Source of the DNA: Nitrosomonas mobilis
GTDB lineage: Bacteria; Pseudomonadota; Gammaproteobacteria; Burkholderiales; Nitrosomonadaceae
Assembly: GCF_900103035.1 (NCBI RefSeq)
Contig: NZ_FMWO01000048.1
Location: 186,001-250,000 of the forward strand
Reading direction: 5' to 3'
DNA length: 64,000 nt
The translations under genes and the position numbers were made by a program. The notes under the pieces were generated by a model, which was not told where the DNA came from, made no database searches, and was given only the letters and a program-made list of their open reading frames with translations. Every line of letters starts with the position of its first letter. Position 1 is the stretch's first letter. Of this stretch, positions 24,972 to 34,198 are shown piece after piece.

Positions 24972-26351
24972 TTAATGTGTAATATTTTTAACATTGCCTT
25001 TAAGACCGTGCCTGTTCATTAAATCGTAGAGAGTCGGTCGGGTCACACCCAATATTTCTGCTGCTTTGGCAACATTTCCATCTACTCTGGCGAGAGCTTT
25101 GACCAAGGTTTCACATTCTGCTTTTTCCCGTATTTCACGTAGAGTGGTCAATTCAATTGGTTTGTTGGCAGGCATCAGACCCAGATCTTCCACCGAGATC
25201 TGATTACCTTGCGCCATCACGACCGCACGTTTGACGCTGTTCTCAATTTCACGCACATTACCTGGCCACTGGTGACGGTCAATCGCGTTCAGTGCTTCCT
25301 GGCTAAAATTCAATCCTTGACGTTTATCCTTGACGCAAAATCGGTTTTTAAAAAAATGTGCAAGTAATACAGCATCTCCCACACGGTCACGTAATGGGGG
25401 TATTTGAATCGTGGTCTCGCTCAAGCGATAAAATAAATCTTCCCGGAAGGTTTTGGCGGCAATCATGTCTTTCAGGCTCTGATGAGTTGCGCATACGATT
25501 CGAACATCAACCGGGATTTCCTCACGTCCTCCAATTCGCTCAATTTTACGTTCCTGCAGAAAACGCAATAATGAGGATTGTAATGAGAATGGCAGGTCTC
25601 CGATTTCGTCGAGAAAGAAAGTGCCTCCCTGAGCCAGCTCAATTTTACCTGGTGTTTGTTTTACTGCACCGGTAAACGCTCCTCTTTCATAACCAAATAA
25701 CTCGGATTCCAGCAAGTTTTCCGGAATGGCTGCGCAGTTAACTGCTACAAAATGATGTTTCTTTCGATTACTCAGTTCATGTAGTGCGCGCGCCAGCAGT
25801 TCCTTTCCAGTGCCACTTTCTCCCAGCAATGCGACGGAAATATCTGATGATGCAACACGTTGTACTTGCTGACAAAGCTTGACCATACCCGGATCATTGG
25901 AAATGAAACCAGGTATGGTTGTATTTGCGGAGGGCTCGAGCAGTTCGCGGTTCTCGCATTGTAGTTGATGCAGATAGAATGCCCGGTTGACAATCAGGTT
26001 GAGCACGTTTGCATCAAAAGGTTTCTGATGGAAGTCATACGCTCCCAAGCTAATGGCTTTTAATGCATTCTCGCGATTCTGATTGCCGGTTAATACGATA
26101 ACCTTGGTATCGGGGGCCAGCTCCAGAATCTGTTGCAAGGTGGCAAGTCCTTCTGTTGCGCCATCTGTATCTGGTGGCAGACCGAGATCCATGGTAACAA
26201 CTGCAGGCGTATGCCGCCGCATCTGGGCCAGCGCACTTTCCCGGTCAGTGGCAGTTACCACAGTGAAGTTATCAAAGCTCCAGCGTAGCTGTTTTTGTAG
26301 TCCTGGATCATCTTCCACTACCAGCAATTTTTTTTGTGTATTAGTTGTCAT
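24972..26351 (-). CDS. prsR: PEP-CTERM-box response regulator, sigma-54 activator PrsR
   Basis: A 459-residue NtrC-family response regulator. The receiver domain (about 1-125) has acidic VEDD near 12-15 and the phospho-acceptor in VTMDLGLP near 54. The AAA+ domain has Walker A GESGTGKE near 178 and the sigma-54 contact loop GAFTGA near 224-229. A Fis-type helix-turn-helix closes the protein (GNVAKAAEILGVTRPTLYD). Proteins of this type switch on genes for PEP-CTERM export targets. Its usual partner kinase PrsK is not next to it. The ATG at 26351 is chosen because the receiver domain starts just after it; an in-frame start seven codons upstream is possible. Confidence 0.9.
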   Translation of the reverse strand: MTTNTQKKLLVVEDDPGLQKQLRWSFDNFTVVTATDRESALAQMRRHTPAVVTMDLGLPPDTDGATEGLATLQQILELAPDTKVIVLTGNQNRENALKAISLGAYDFHQKPFDANVLNLIVNRAFYLHQLQCENRELLEPSANTTIPGFISNDPGMVKLCQQVQRVASSDISVALLGESGTGKELLARALHELSNRKKHHFVAVNCAAIPENLLESELFGYERGAFTGAVKQTPGKIELAQGGTFFLDEIGDLPFSLQSSLLRFLQERKIERIGGREEIPVDVRIVCATHQSLKDMIAAKTFREDLFYRLSETTIQIPPLRDRVGDAVLLAHFFKNRFCVKDKRQGLNFSQEALNAIDRHQWPGNVREIENSVKRAVVMAQGNQISVEDLGLMPANKPIELTTLREIREKAECETLVKALARVDGNVAKAAEILGVTRPTLYDLMNRHGLKGNVKNITH

Positions 26352-26458
26352 CACTTGAATCGTGTCAATCATTGAGAATGTAAATTATATCGACACGATT
26401 TCAAATATATTGAGATATTGTTATCTGATAAACATTTGTAGCCGGTTAACTGCAGTTT

Positions 26459-26938
26459 CTAATGCTTGTGATGGGGTTTATCTAACTCTGTATGGCCAGA
26501 TGATGCGCGTAACCTGATCTGGTAACCGGCATGACAATCTGCGCAGATACGGGTGATATCACTCAATCGTTGCAGGATGGTCTCAGGATGTCGTGATGTT
26601 TCGGCTTCTGTTGCAATCTGGTCAAATCCCCGATGAACCTGCATACCCATCGCAACGAAAGGTTTTGGCAGAATTCCGTGTAAGTGTTGCTCGCCAGTAT
26701 GGGGCATTTCTGTACCCAGGCTGCGTGCGTGTTTGGCAATTGCAGCCATGTCCTGTTTAGCGAGAGATTGCAGGATAACTTGCGTACCTTCAAGCAAGGC
26801 ACGCATCTCGGATAAAATATGATGGCGCTGCATCATATTGAGTGGGATGATGTGACGCGTATCTGGATCGCTGGAGATAGCGCTGGTTGAGAATAGACCG
26901 ATGCACACACTGATCAGTATCAGGAAAAATTTTTTCAT
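26459..26938 (-). CDS. Cytochrome c'-like periplasmic protein
   Basis: A 159-residue exported protein with a signal peptide at about 1-22 and a single haem c site CADCH at 132-136, near the C-terminus as in cytochromes c'. The helical body, RHHILSEMRALLEG near 38-51, fits the four-helix family. Such proteins bind nitric oxide and are common in ammonia oxidisers. It lies 14 bp after the penicillin acylase-like gene on the same strand. A histidine-rich tail (HHKH) is unusual and may bind metal. Confidence 0.75.
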   Translation of the reverse strand: MKKFFLILISVCIGLFSTSAISSDPDTRHIIPLNMMQRHHILSEMRALLEGTQVILQSLAKQDMAAIAKHARSLGTEMPHTGEQHLHGILPKPFVAMGMQVHRGFDQIATEAETSRHPETILQRLSDITRICADCHAGYQIRLRASSGHTELDKPHHKH

Positions 26939-26952
26939 ATCAGACCTTATAA

Positions 26953-29316
26953 TTAATTAGCGGGAATTAATAACAACCTGTATTTGCCTGCGCTGGGCAA
27001 AAACGGGCTGGCATGTCCGGTTACCCAGTCAGCATGACCATTTCCATAGTAGGGGGCGAGTGGGTGGCCGCTTTGTCCGCCTGGCATGTGAAAATATCCG
27101 GCGGCTTCATCACCCGGCGCTACTCCAAATCGTATTGAAGCTCCAAAATCGGGCGCCTGGACGCGTGGCATATGATGATCGCCAGGTAATGGATCAGCCG
27201 GCATGTCCAGCCATCTGGCCAGCCATTCGGGTAGCGCCTGGCTGAGTGGATGCCGGATTTCTGCGGTATTTTCTTTTCCCCAGGAGTAAGCTGCTATTCC
27301 TCCTGGTTGCGATCGAGCTATTCTGGCAATACGTTCAGCACCTGACGCAAGCAGATTTGGCCAATTTTGATAGCCTGGTGGTAGCAAGTGCAGTGGCTGA
27401 TGTTCGAGTAGCTGCCAGACGGCATGTTCGATCTGATTCAGTCGTGGTAATGTGAAATCAGGCTGACTGGCTTTTATTTTTGCGGCAAATCCACTCAATG
27501 TGCTTCGCATGACTTCATGGCGAAAATTCCTCACCAACCGGTAGGATACCGACTGGGCGGAGGCATGTCCATCCCAATCACGTAATCCCTGCTGCATGGC
27601 CTGACTCCAGCCAGCCGTCTGATTCAACAGGACATCATCAAGTAACTGCTTCCAGCGTTCCAACAATATTGCGCGGTCATCCAGCTGTATCGCCAGCAAA
27701 TCCGTAGGTGAGAGCTGATTGCGCATCAGTAACCCATCACGAATCTGCTGGCTGCGGGCACCTAATTCATAACCGCCATCCCCCAACCACTTGAGCATGT
27801 TACCGTCGATCATGCGTGAATTGCCATTCCAGATCCGCCTGCCAGGGGGATTATTGATGCGCGGGTAGTCTTCGGCTGCTGCCCAGCCTTGCCAACCGAT
27901 GTCGCCTTTCCCCCAGTTCGCGGGTAGAGTGCTATCGAAATTACCATGACGCGCGGGTACGCGGCCAGCGATTGTCCATGCAATATCACCAGCGCTGTCT
28001 CCGAGAATGAAATTTTGCGCCGGAATGCCAATATCTGGAGCAATTTTGACAGCATCATGAACGGTTTTGGCTGATTCGAGCCGAATAAGATCAAGATTGA
28101 CGGCACCAGTACGATGCGCAGTCCACGCGAGTGCAAGCGGGGTGCCATCGTGATCATTTTCCAGAATTGGCCCCCAATCAGTTTCAGCGATTGTGAGTGT
28201 TTCGACGGGAGCTCCCTTGACGTTTATCGTTTCACTATAAACTGTCAATGGTTTCCATTCGCCTCGATCATGATAAAGGGAAGGATCCTCCGGATGAAGG
28301 GTGATCCGCACCCAGTCGGCAAAATCACCGTAAGCATTGGTAAATCCCCAGGCAATGTGACGATTTGCACCTGCTACGATTGCGGGTGCGCCCGGCAGGC
28401 TGACACCGGTAATATCAATCATATGCTCCGGGTACTCAGGATCAGGGTAAATCAGGCGGGTGCGAAACCATAAATTTGGCACCCTTAGGGAAAGATGCAT
28501 GTCATTGGCAATCAATGCTTTGCCATCTGCCATACTGCCCATGACGGCAAAGCCGTTGCTGCCCGCCGAATAGACCTCCTCAAATTCGATATCCTGCAAC
28601 AGGTCTTTATCGAGTGTGCGCAGATCCAGCTCACTTTCAACTGGAAAGGGTGGCCATTCGAACGGCTTGCCATCGAGCGGGGCATCCCATTCACCGCCAC
28701 TGGCAGTTAGAAAACGATAGGCAGTCGCCGGCAGGATAGAGCGCATCACGGAAAATTTTGGCTCACGATGGATGCTGGCTTCCTGTAAGGTCAGGTACAT
28801 GGCCATGATTACGAGCAGACTGTCTTCGTTGAGCCAGCTTTGAGGAGCAGTCTGTGTCAGCAGATAAGAAAATGGCCGGATCGCGAGATCTGCCAGACCC
28901 TGATTGATCCCTGATGTATAGGCATTCAACAGCGCACGTTGATTACTTGGCAATGTTATAAACATCGCTTGTGCGCGGCTGCGGAAACGGTGCACGCGTG
29001 CGTGTCGGTCTGCCGGCAGGGCCAGGCTGCCAAACAGTTCTGCCAGTTCGCCGGCGGCTTTGCGACGCAATAAATCCATTTCAAAGAATCGTTCCTGGGC
29101 GTGAACATAACCCAGGGCCCGTGCCAGATCCAGCCGGTTATCGCCAGTCAGCGTAACGCTACCGGCGATATCCCGCTCTACTGTTACGGTGTGCAGCAGT
29201 CCAGTTACTGGTTGTTTTCCTTCATGGCGTGGCAAACTGCCCCTCAGAGATAACCACCCGGCAATGGCTATCGCGACAACCAAAAAAGACAATATGACGA
29301 CTGATTTCCGCAGCAT
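26953..29316 (-). CDS. Penicillin acylase-family (Ntn hydrolase) protein
   Basis: A 787-residue member of the self-cleaving Ntn hydrolase family that includes penicillin acylases and acyl-homoserine-lactone acylases. There is an N-terminal hydrophobic segment at 7-24. The alpha chain is followed by the autocleavage site AGSNGFAV, placing the catalytic Ser at 253 as residue 1 of the beta chain. GDHHMPRVQAPDFGAS near the C-terminus matches the family. The enzyme cleaves amide bonds of acyl side chains. It sits in a run of minus-strand genes with short spacing. Its substrate could be an N-acyl compound, but nothing in the sequence proves this. Confidence 0.85.
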   Translation of the reverse strand: MLRKSVVILSFLVVAIAIAGWLSLRGSLPRHEGKQPVTGLLHTVTVERDIAGSVTLTGDNRLDLARALGYVHAQERFFEMDLLRRKAAGELAELFGSLALPADRHARVHRFRSRAQAMFITLPSNQRALLNAYTSGINQGLADLAIRPFSYLLTQTAPQSWLNEDSLLVIMAMYLTLQEASIHREPKFSVMRSILPATAYRFLTASGGEWDAPLDGKPFEWPPFPVESELDLRTLDKDLLQDIEFEEVYSAGSNGFAVMGSMADGKALIANDMHLSLRVPNLWFRTRLIYPDPEYPEHMIDITGVSLPGAPAIVAGANRHIAWGFTNAYGDFADWVRITLHPEDPSLYHDRGEWKPLTVYSETINVKGAPVETLTIAETDWGPILENDHDGTPLALAWTAHRTGAVNLDLIRLESAKTVHDAVKIAPDIGIPAQNFILGDSAGDIAWTIAGRVPARHGNFDSTLPANWGKGDIGWQGWAAAEDYPRINNPPGRRIWNGNSRMIDGNMLKWLGDGGYELGARSQQIRDGLLMRNQLSPTDLLAIQLDDRAILLERWKQLLDDVLLNQTAGWSQAMQQGLRDWDGHASAQSVSYRLVRNFRHEVMRSTLSGFAAKIKASQPDFTLPRLNQIEHAVWQLLEHQPLHLLPPGYQNWPNLLASGAERIARIARSQPGGIAAYSWGKENTAEIRHPLSQALPEWLARWLDMPADPLPGDHHMPRVQAPDFGASIRFGVAPGDEAAGYFHMPGGQSGHPLAPYYGNGHADWVTGHASPFLPSAGKYRLLLIPAN

Positions 29317-29339
29317 GTTTGTTTTTAAAACATTGACTC

Positions 29340-29846
29340 TCAGTCGATACTGTTTTCAGAAAACTGCTGGAGTGCCGATCGAGTCGTTTCAATGCGCCGA
29401 CGATTGACGCCAAGATCACTTTTGCCCAGACGAGATGCGGAACGGACGTGAATCACGTTCATGCCGGGATCAAGCCAGAATTCGACATCATCGACAAATT
29501 TCAGGATAGGTGTGGTGAACTGGGCGTAGAGATAATCCGGAGTACTCTCGACGATCTGTGCGCCCGGTGTGGTTGCAACAATAGTTTTGATCTTCGCCAA
29601 CATGACTTCTCCGCTACGATCAATTTTAATGGGAGCAATGGTGGCATAGTCTTTTTGGGGATGCTCTGGGTAGAGTGCGGTCTGGCTGGAAACACTGTTA
29701 GGTGTCGGTGCTGGCGGCTTTAATCTGCCATCGTGTACTCCAAGATCATCGGGCGGGTTTCCTCTGAACAGCCCTAGCTGGCCCGCTGCGACCATAATCA
29801 CTGCCATTACAAAGATAATGATAAGCAGCCATTTAATGAATAGCAT
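29340..29846 (-). CDS. DUF1499 domain protein
   Basis: A 168-residue protein with an N-terminal membrane helix at about 5-27. The DUF1499 domain follows: LGVHDGRLKPPAPTPNSVSS near 36-55, and the family-typical DDVEFWLDP near 118 and VRSASRLGKSDLGVN near 134-148. The function of the family is unknown. It is in the minus-strand series between the LOV gene and the penicillin acylase-like gene, 28 bp and 23 bp from them. Confidence 0.8.
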   Translation of the reverse strand: MLFIKWLLIIIFVMAVIMVAAGQLGLFRGNPPDDLGVHDGRLKPPAPTPNSVSSQTALYPEHPQKDYATIAPIKIDRSGEVMLAKIKTIVATTPGAQIVESTPDYLYAQFTTPILKFVDDVEFWLDPGMNVIHVRSASRLGKSDLGVNRRRIETTRSALQQFSENSID

Positions 29847-29873
29847 GGAACTATTTTCCGGATTTCTGGGGTG

Positions 29874-30335
29874 TTATGAACGAGTCCCAGACAAGGTAGC
29901 TATCTGTTCTTTCAGCTGTGCAATTTCTATTTCGGCATTATGCTGACCAGTCACGTCATATTGAACTCCCAGGAAATAAAGCAATCTTCCGTCAGTATCG
30001 AACAGCGGAGTGATGTTCAGGTGGTTATAAAACAATTCTCCGTTTTTACGGTAATTGCGCAGTACGATTTTAACTGGTTGTTTATTTTTAATCGCTTCTT
30101 TCAAGCGCAGGCGCTCGGGCTGGTCATGATCGGTACCCTGTAAAAAGCGGCAATTGCGTCCAAGCGTTTCTGCCTGGGAGTAACCGGTAATAATTTCGAA
30201 AGCCTTGTTGGCATATACCAGCGGCAGATCTTCCTGATCGGGATCGGCCAGAGTAATGCCATTGACACATGAATCCAGGATTTTTGACAATACCTGTGGA
30301 ATGAGCCCTGGGTCTTTTTCAACGATAAAATCCAT
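29874..30335 (-). CDS. Short LOV blue-light photoreceptor protein
   Basis: A 153-residue PAS-fold protein that matches the LOV signature GxNCRFLQ exactly (GRNCRFLQG, 59-67). Cys62 is the residue that forms the flavin C4a adduct on blue-light excitation. Downstream segments NHLNITPL near 104-111 and FLGVQYDVT near 121-129 complete the flavin pocket. A short helix with coiled-coil character follows (IEIAQLKEQIATL). There is no output domain, so it resembles the short LOV proteins that signal by dimer changes. The ATG at 30335 has GGAG about nine bases upstream and is preferred over an ATG nine codons earlier. Confidence 0.88.
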   Translation of the reverse strand: MDFIVEKDPGLIPQVLSKILDSCVNGITLADPDQEDLPLVYANKAFEIITGYSQAETLGRNCRFLQGTDHDQPERLRLKEAIKNKQPVKIVLRNYRKNGELFYNHLNITPLFDTDGRLLYFLGVQYDVTGQHNAEIEIAQLKEQIATLSGTRS

Positions 30336-30397
30336 TATTTTTCTCCAATATTGTACCTGCAACCGTCGTGTGACAATTTCAAGTGGGTGTTCTAAAA

Positions 30398-30426
30398 ACT
30401 AGGCCGCGGTTTTTCCTGACCCTAGT
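30398..30426 (-). terminator. Possible terminator overlapping the SRPBCC stop codon
   Basis: On the minus strand ACTAGG and CCTAGT pair around a 17-base loop and are followed by TTTT. The left arm contains the TAG stop of the SRPBCC gene. It would separate that gene from the LOV gene or attenuate readthrough. Confidence 0.35.
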
Positions 30427-30889
30427 GCTCTGCCTCTATCAGCTTGCGGATATTACGCACGGTGCGCTCGCTGCCATCCTGAACCGCAAATCGTATTAAT
30501 TTTTCAAAAGGACGCATGTGCAGCTCTAAGCGTAGCAGTTCAAAAGTAAATGATATGCGCGTTGCGTTCTGATCAGTTGCTTCCAGTACATAATCACAGC
30601 GAAAAGGGTTGGATACCCCTTCGAAGCAGATTCTGGATGTCGGGTTGAAAATGACCACCTTGAAAGTTGATTCCGATTGATTTCCCTGATCTACTCGAAC
30701 CTGGCGGCATAAGGTGCCCTGTGTAATAGAACCCGTAGTGAGTTGTTCCAGTTCCCGGACTTCGGGCGACCATCGTGGGTAGTTCGTCAGTAACTGGTTG
30801 CCGATAAAATCAAACAGCTTTTCGTTTGAACATTGAATTTCTGTGCTGGCTGTACCGGCAACCACAGTATCGTTAAACAAATTAAACAT
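30422..30889 (-). CDS. SRPBCC-fold (polyketide cyclase/START-like) protein
   Basis: A 155-residue cytoplasmic protein with the features of the SRPBCC ligand-binding superfamily. There are an early TASTEIQCSNEKLFDFIG segment near 13-30, a PRWSPEVRELEQL motif near 38-50, a hydrophobic core strand with VVIFNPTSRICFEGV near 78-92, and a long C-terminal helix. It lies 47 bp after the NDH-2-like gene on the same strand. The bound ligand is unknown. Related cyclase or dehydrase-like proteins act as lipid or quinone chaperones, so pairing with a quinone-type oxidoreductase is suggestive only. Confidence 0.65.
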   Translation of the reverse strand: MFNLFNDTVVAGTASTEIQCSNEKLFDFIGNQLLTNYPRWSPEVRELEQLTTGSITQGTLCRQVRVDQGNQSESTFKVVIFNPTSRICFEGVSNPFRCDYVLEATDQNATRISFTFELLRLELHMRPFEKLIRFAVQDGSERTVRNIRKLIEAEH

Positions 30890-30936
30890 GAAACAGTCTC
30901 CTGCTGGCGCGACACAATCATGAATCTATGGCTGAT

Positions 30937-32091
30937 TTATATCAGATAGGTATCCACGCCGGTTAACAATAAGTCGTACTGTGCTTCGACCACTTCCTTG
31001 ATCAGCAATGCGGGCATGCCTGTCACGACATTGTTTTCAATTGCCAGCCAGCCGACCGCATCTGTGGCCCCAAGGCTGACGACATAGCCAATATCTCGAT
31101 GCAGATAAGGCTCCATGATTTTGATGATACCAGAGTGGCGCAGCAGGTTGCGCGCCGCGAGCTTTCCCTTGCGTACTGCGGATTGCGCGGTCATGGCGTT
31201 GGAGCCGAATGACTGATAATGCGTGCAATCACCTGCAGCGAAGATGTTGGTCAGGATATCCTGATCAGCTACGACCTGTCCGAAGCTGTTGGTTTTGAGT
31301 GTTTCCGCCTGCTTGCCCGAAAATACCAGTGATAGCATCGAAGGTAGAGTAAAGTCTTGGCCGGTCGTTTTATGCTTGAGCAATAATTGATTTCCCTGCT
31401 GGCCGACAAAACGAACCGATGGATGGAATTCGATGCTTTCTTCCTGCATGCGGGCTTGCACATACCGGGAGAAATCAGCTGGAAACTGGCGCAAAACGTG
31501 CTCACCGCTATCGATCAGTCGCAGCCTGCAAGCACTGCGCATACGGCGAAGGAAATCGGCAATCTCGAATAGAAACTGGATGCCAGTCGCACCGCCACCC
31601 ACAATGGTAATGAAAGTCTCCACATCACTCGATGCAGACAGATATGAATCAAGCAAGTCTGATCCTGCTGTTCTGGAAAAATCATCCAGCCCCAGTACCT
31701 GTTCCCCAAAGTTGTTCTGATTGGCGTGTACACCGGTTGCAATCAGCAGATAATCGAATGGCAGGGTATGCTCATCGATCTGGATACATTTTCCTTGCTG
31801 CCATTGTTTCAGGTGACCAGCAGTGATATTCAGTGAATGTTGAACATGGCGGCAGCCAAATTGCTGCGTCAATATCGAAAAAGGTACTAGAAAGTCGGTC
31901 AGAGGATAACGGAAAGTCTCATGCAAATGCGTTATCTTGAGATGCTCCGTTTTCGGATCGATCAACGTGACTTCCGCTTCAGGCATATACCGATACAGCG
32001 TCGTCATTGCGGCAATGCCGGCATAGCCACCGCCCGCAATCACAATCTTCAGCCGCTTGCTACCTGGTATATATAATGGCAGAAAAGCCAT
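30937..32091 (-). CDS. NDH-2-like FAD/NAD(P)-dependent oxidoreductase
   Basis: A 384-residue flavoprotein of the pyridine nucleotide-disulfide oxidoreductase class II fold. The FAD Rossmann motif GGGYAG lies near 20-25 and the second dinucleotide motif GGGATG near 165-170. The FAD-binding ATG motif (LLIATGVH) and the FAAGDCTH motif near 287-294 are present. It resembles type II NADH:quinone oxidoreductases and sulfide:quinone reductases, but lacks a conserved cysteine pair for the latter. It heads the minus-strand run that includes the LOV gene. Confidence 0.75.
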   Translation of the reverse strand: MAFLPLYIPGSKRLKIVIAGGGYAGIAAMTTLYRYMPEAEVTLIDPKTEHLKITHLHETFRYPLTDFLVPFSILTQQFGCRHVQHSLNITAGHLKQWQQGKCIQIDEHTLPFDYLLIATGVHANQNNFGEQVLGLDDFSRTAGSDLLDSYLSASSDVETFITIVGGGATGIQFLFEIADFLRRMRSACRLRLIDSGEHVLRQFPADFSRYVQARMQEESIEFHPSVRFVGQQGNQLLLKHKTTGQDFTLPSMLSLVFSGKQAETLKTNSFGQVVADQDILTNIFAAGDCTHYQSFGSNAMTAQSAVRKGKLAARNLLRHSGIIKIMEPYLHRDIGYVVSLGATDAVGWLAIENNVVTGMPALLIKEVVEAQYDLLLTGVDTYLI

Positions 32092-32587
32092 TTGCTGCCC
32101 TCTTCAGTGGTTTCTGGAAAAGCAAGCGTAGCATAGCAAGCAGTATAACGCTGTAATTTTCCTGTTCAGATACCATATAATTTCCCAGGTAGCGCACACA
32201 ATTTTTGCCATTTTCTTCCGAGCGGCTCAGTGCCTGGTCAGCAGGATCGACCGGAAACGGTAGATCGGGTATTGACGGAGTCAAAGATGCGACTCCAAAA
32301 CTTGAGGTTACCGCATTCGGTTATTCTGCTTGAACCGCGGTGCTAGCGAATTGCTGAATGTTGCTCGAATACGTTCGGCGCGATATGCCAGGTTTCTTCA
32401 GCGGGAGTGTTTTTCAGGGGGAAATATAGCGTTTCTATTTTTCAGAACGACATAATAGGTAGGTTTCACGGAATTCCTCAAATAAGGCTTGTACAATGGT
32501 GATGACCACCGTGTCCCCCCAGCATGGTCATAGGTATCGTTAAGCCGCTTAAAACGATCAATATGATAGGCTGGTCATTTTATTGTT
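32092..32587. other. Intergenic gap, no gene recognised
   Basis: About 496 bp between the NDH-2-like gene and dapF, both on the minus strand. A 74-residue minus-strand open frame ends inside the NDH-2-like start but has no recognisable motif or ribosome-binding site. The gap must hold the promoter of the LOV-containing run if that is a transcript, but no promoter is recognisable. Confidence 0.4.
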
Positions 32588-33415
32588 TTACAGTTTGATT
32601 TCACCGGTAAATACCGTTTCTGCTGGTCCCGTCATCCACACTGGCTGGCCTGCTCCTTGCCAGCGGATGCGAAGCGTGCCGCCTGATGTGGTCACCAAAA
32701 CATCGTTATCCAGTTTCCGCAGCAGAATGCCGCAAACGGTTGCAGCGCAGGCACCGGTGCCACAGGCAAGTGTTTCACCCGCACCTCGTTCAAAAACTCG
32801 CAGTTTGATATGTGAGCGATCTACGATTTGCATAAAGCCAGCGTTGACGCCGTTTGGAAAATAAGGATGAGTTGCGATCAGCGGTCCTTCACCGGCAACG
32901 GGCGCATGCTCGATATCGGGTACGATTTGTACGGCATGGGGATTGCCCATGGATACAATACAAATCTCGGTCTGCTTACCATTGATAGTCAATGGATAAG
33001 TGAGGGAACGCTGGTTTGCATGAAAGGGAATATCCGCCGGTTCAAAGCGGGGAACACCCATGTTGACCGATATTTCACCATCTGCTCTCAGTGTAGGGGT
33101 AATGACTCCTTGAAGAGTTTCGACCTGGATAGTTTTTTTGTCAGTTAATCCCTGTTCATGCACAAAGCGCACAAAGCAGCGTGCGCCATTGCCACATTGT
33201 TCCACTTCTTCGCCATTCGCATTGAATATTCGATAACGAAAATCAGCATCACCCTTGGCTTTTTCTACCAGCAACAGCTGGTCAAAACCGATACCGAAGT
33301 GGCGGTCTGATAAACGGCGGATTTGCTCTGCATCCGGTACAAACGTCTGGTGAATGTTGTCGATGATAATAAAATCATTGCCCAGGCCCTGCATTTTCGT
33401 GAATTTTAGCTTCAT
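32588..33415 (-). CDS. dapF: Diaminopimelate epimerase
   Basis: A 275-residue cofactor-independent epimerase that interconverts LL- and meso-diaminopimelate for lysine and peptidoglycan. The two catalytic cysteines sit in EQCGNGARC (near 73-82) and [10 protein letters not shown] (near 214-223). The N-terminal [13 protein letters not shown] is typical. The length matches the family. Confidence 0.95.
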   Translation of the reverse strand: MKLKFTKMQGLGNDFIIIDNIHQTFVPDAEQIRRLSDRHFGIGFDQLLLVEKAKGDADFRYRIFNANGEEVEQCGNGARCFVRFVHEQGLTDKKTIQVETLQGVITPTLRADGEISVNMGVPRFEPADIPFHANQRSLTYPLTINGKQTEICIVSMGNPHAVQIVPDIEHAPVAGEGPLIATHPYFPNGVNAGFMQIVDRSHIKLRVFERGAGETLACGTGACAATVCGILLRKLDNDVLVTTSGGTLRIRWQGAGQPVWMTGPAETVFTGEIKL

Positions 33416-33738
33416 AAATGTAATATTATTTTGATAAACTTCGGCGTTTACCTGATGGCTCGTACAGGCGAGTAAGTATAATTATTGAGCGACGAAGTGT
33501 TGTGGCGAATGGCAGACTTTTGGCGGTATCCCTAAATTAAAATTCCCGCTTGACCAGGAAGGAACGCGACTCTACTATTGTCATCCAATTAAACGTAAAA
33601 AGTTCTGTTCGTTTATTGTTGTCACCCATGCCAGCAAGACTATTTGCTGTGATTCTCATGTAGCACGATGCTTGACTATGTGCTGGCTTGCAAAGAATTG
33701 TCCAGATACTCAATTTCAAAATCAAAGGTTATCTAAAT
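33416..33738. other. Intergenic region upstream of the secretion cluster
   Basis: About 320 bp between divergent dapF and the first pseudopilin gene. No coding sequence or repeat was recognised. It must carry promoters for dapF and probably for the secretion operon. A TTGACT hexamer lies near 33672, but no convincing -10 box accompanies it. Confidence 0.4.
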
Positions 33739-34173
33739 ATGAAGCATGTTTGCGTGTTGCCGCGTATGGCTAGTATACGTGGATTTACTTTGCTGGAATT
33801 ACTGGTAGTAATGGTCATTATTGGCCTGCTGGCTGCCTATGTCGGTCCCAAATATTTTTCACAGGTGGGTAAATCGGAAGTCAAAATGGCGCAGGCACAG
33901 ATTGATTCTCTTGAAAAAGCCCTGCACCAATATCGGTTGGATGTCGGGCATTACCCCAGCACCGAACAGGGATTGAATGCGTTGCTCGCCAATCCTGGAA
34001 ATGAGCCGAGGTGGCAGGGGCCCTATTTGAGCAAGCGTTTGCCGGCGGATCCGTGGAACAATCCTTATCAATATAAATATCCGGGCGAGCGAGGCGATTT
34101 TGATCTACTTTCATTCGGTAAGGACGGTCAGCCGGGTGGGACAGGTGAAGATGCAGATATCACCAATTGGTAA
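33739..34173 (+). CDS. GspG-like major pseudopilin
   Basis: A 144-residue type II secretion-like pseudopilin. The prepilin peptidase site is RG|FTLLELLVVMVIIGLLAAY with Glu at +5 of the mature protein. The C-terminal part carries the GspG pattern of HYPSTEQGLNAL, LPADPWNNPYQYKYPG and a DGQPGGTGEDADITNW end, which is the calcium-binding loop of GspG. It is the first gene of the cluster. An in-frame start 17 codons upstream is possible but would give an unusually long leader. Confidence 0.85.
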   Translation: MKHVCVLPRMASIRGFTLLELLVVMVIIGLLAAYVGPKYFSQVGKSEVKMAQAQIDSLEKALHQYRLDVGHYPSTEQGLNALLANPGNEPRWQGPYLSKRLPADPWNNPYQYKYPGERGDFDLLSFGKDGQPGGTGEDADITNW

Positions 34174-34198
34174 CCGGTAAATTGCATCACCAATAATC

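Noticed and set aside
32060-32284. A 74-codon minus-strand frame before the NDH-2-like gene
   Set aside because: There is no ribosome-binding site and no family motif, and it overlaps the start of a real gene.
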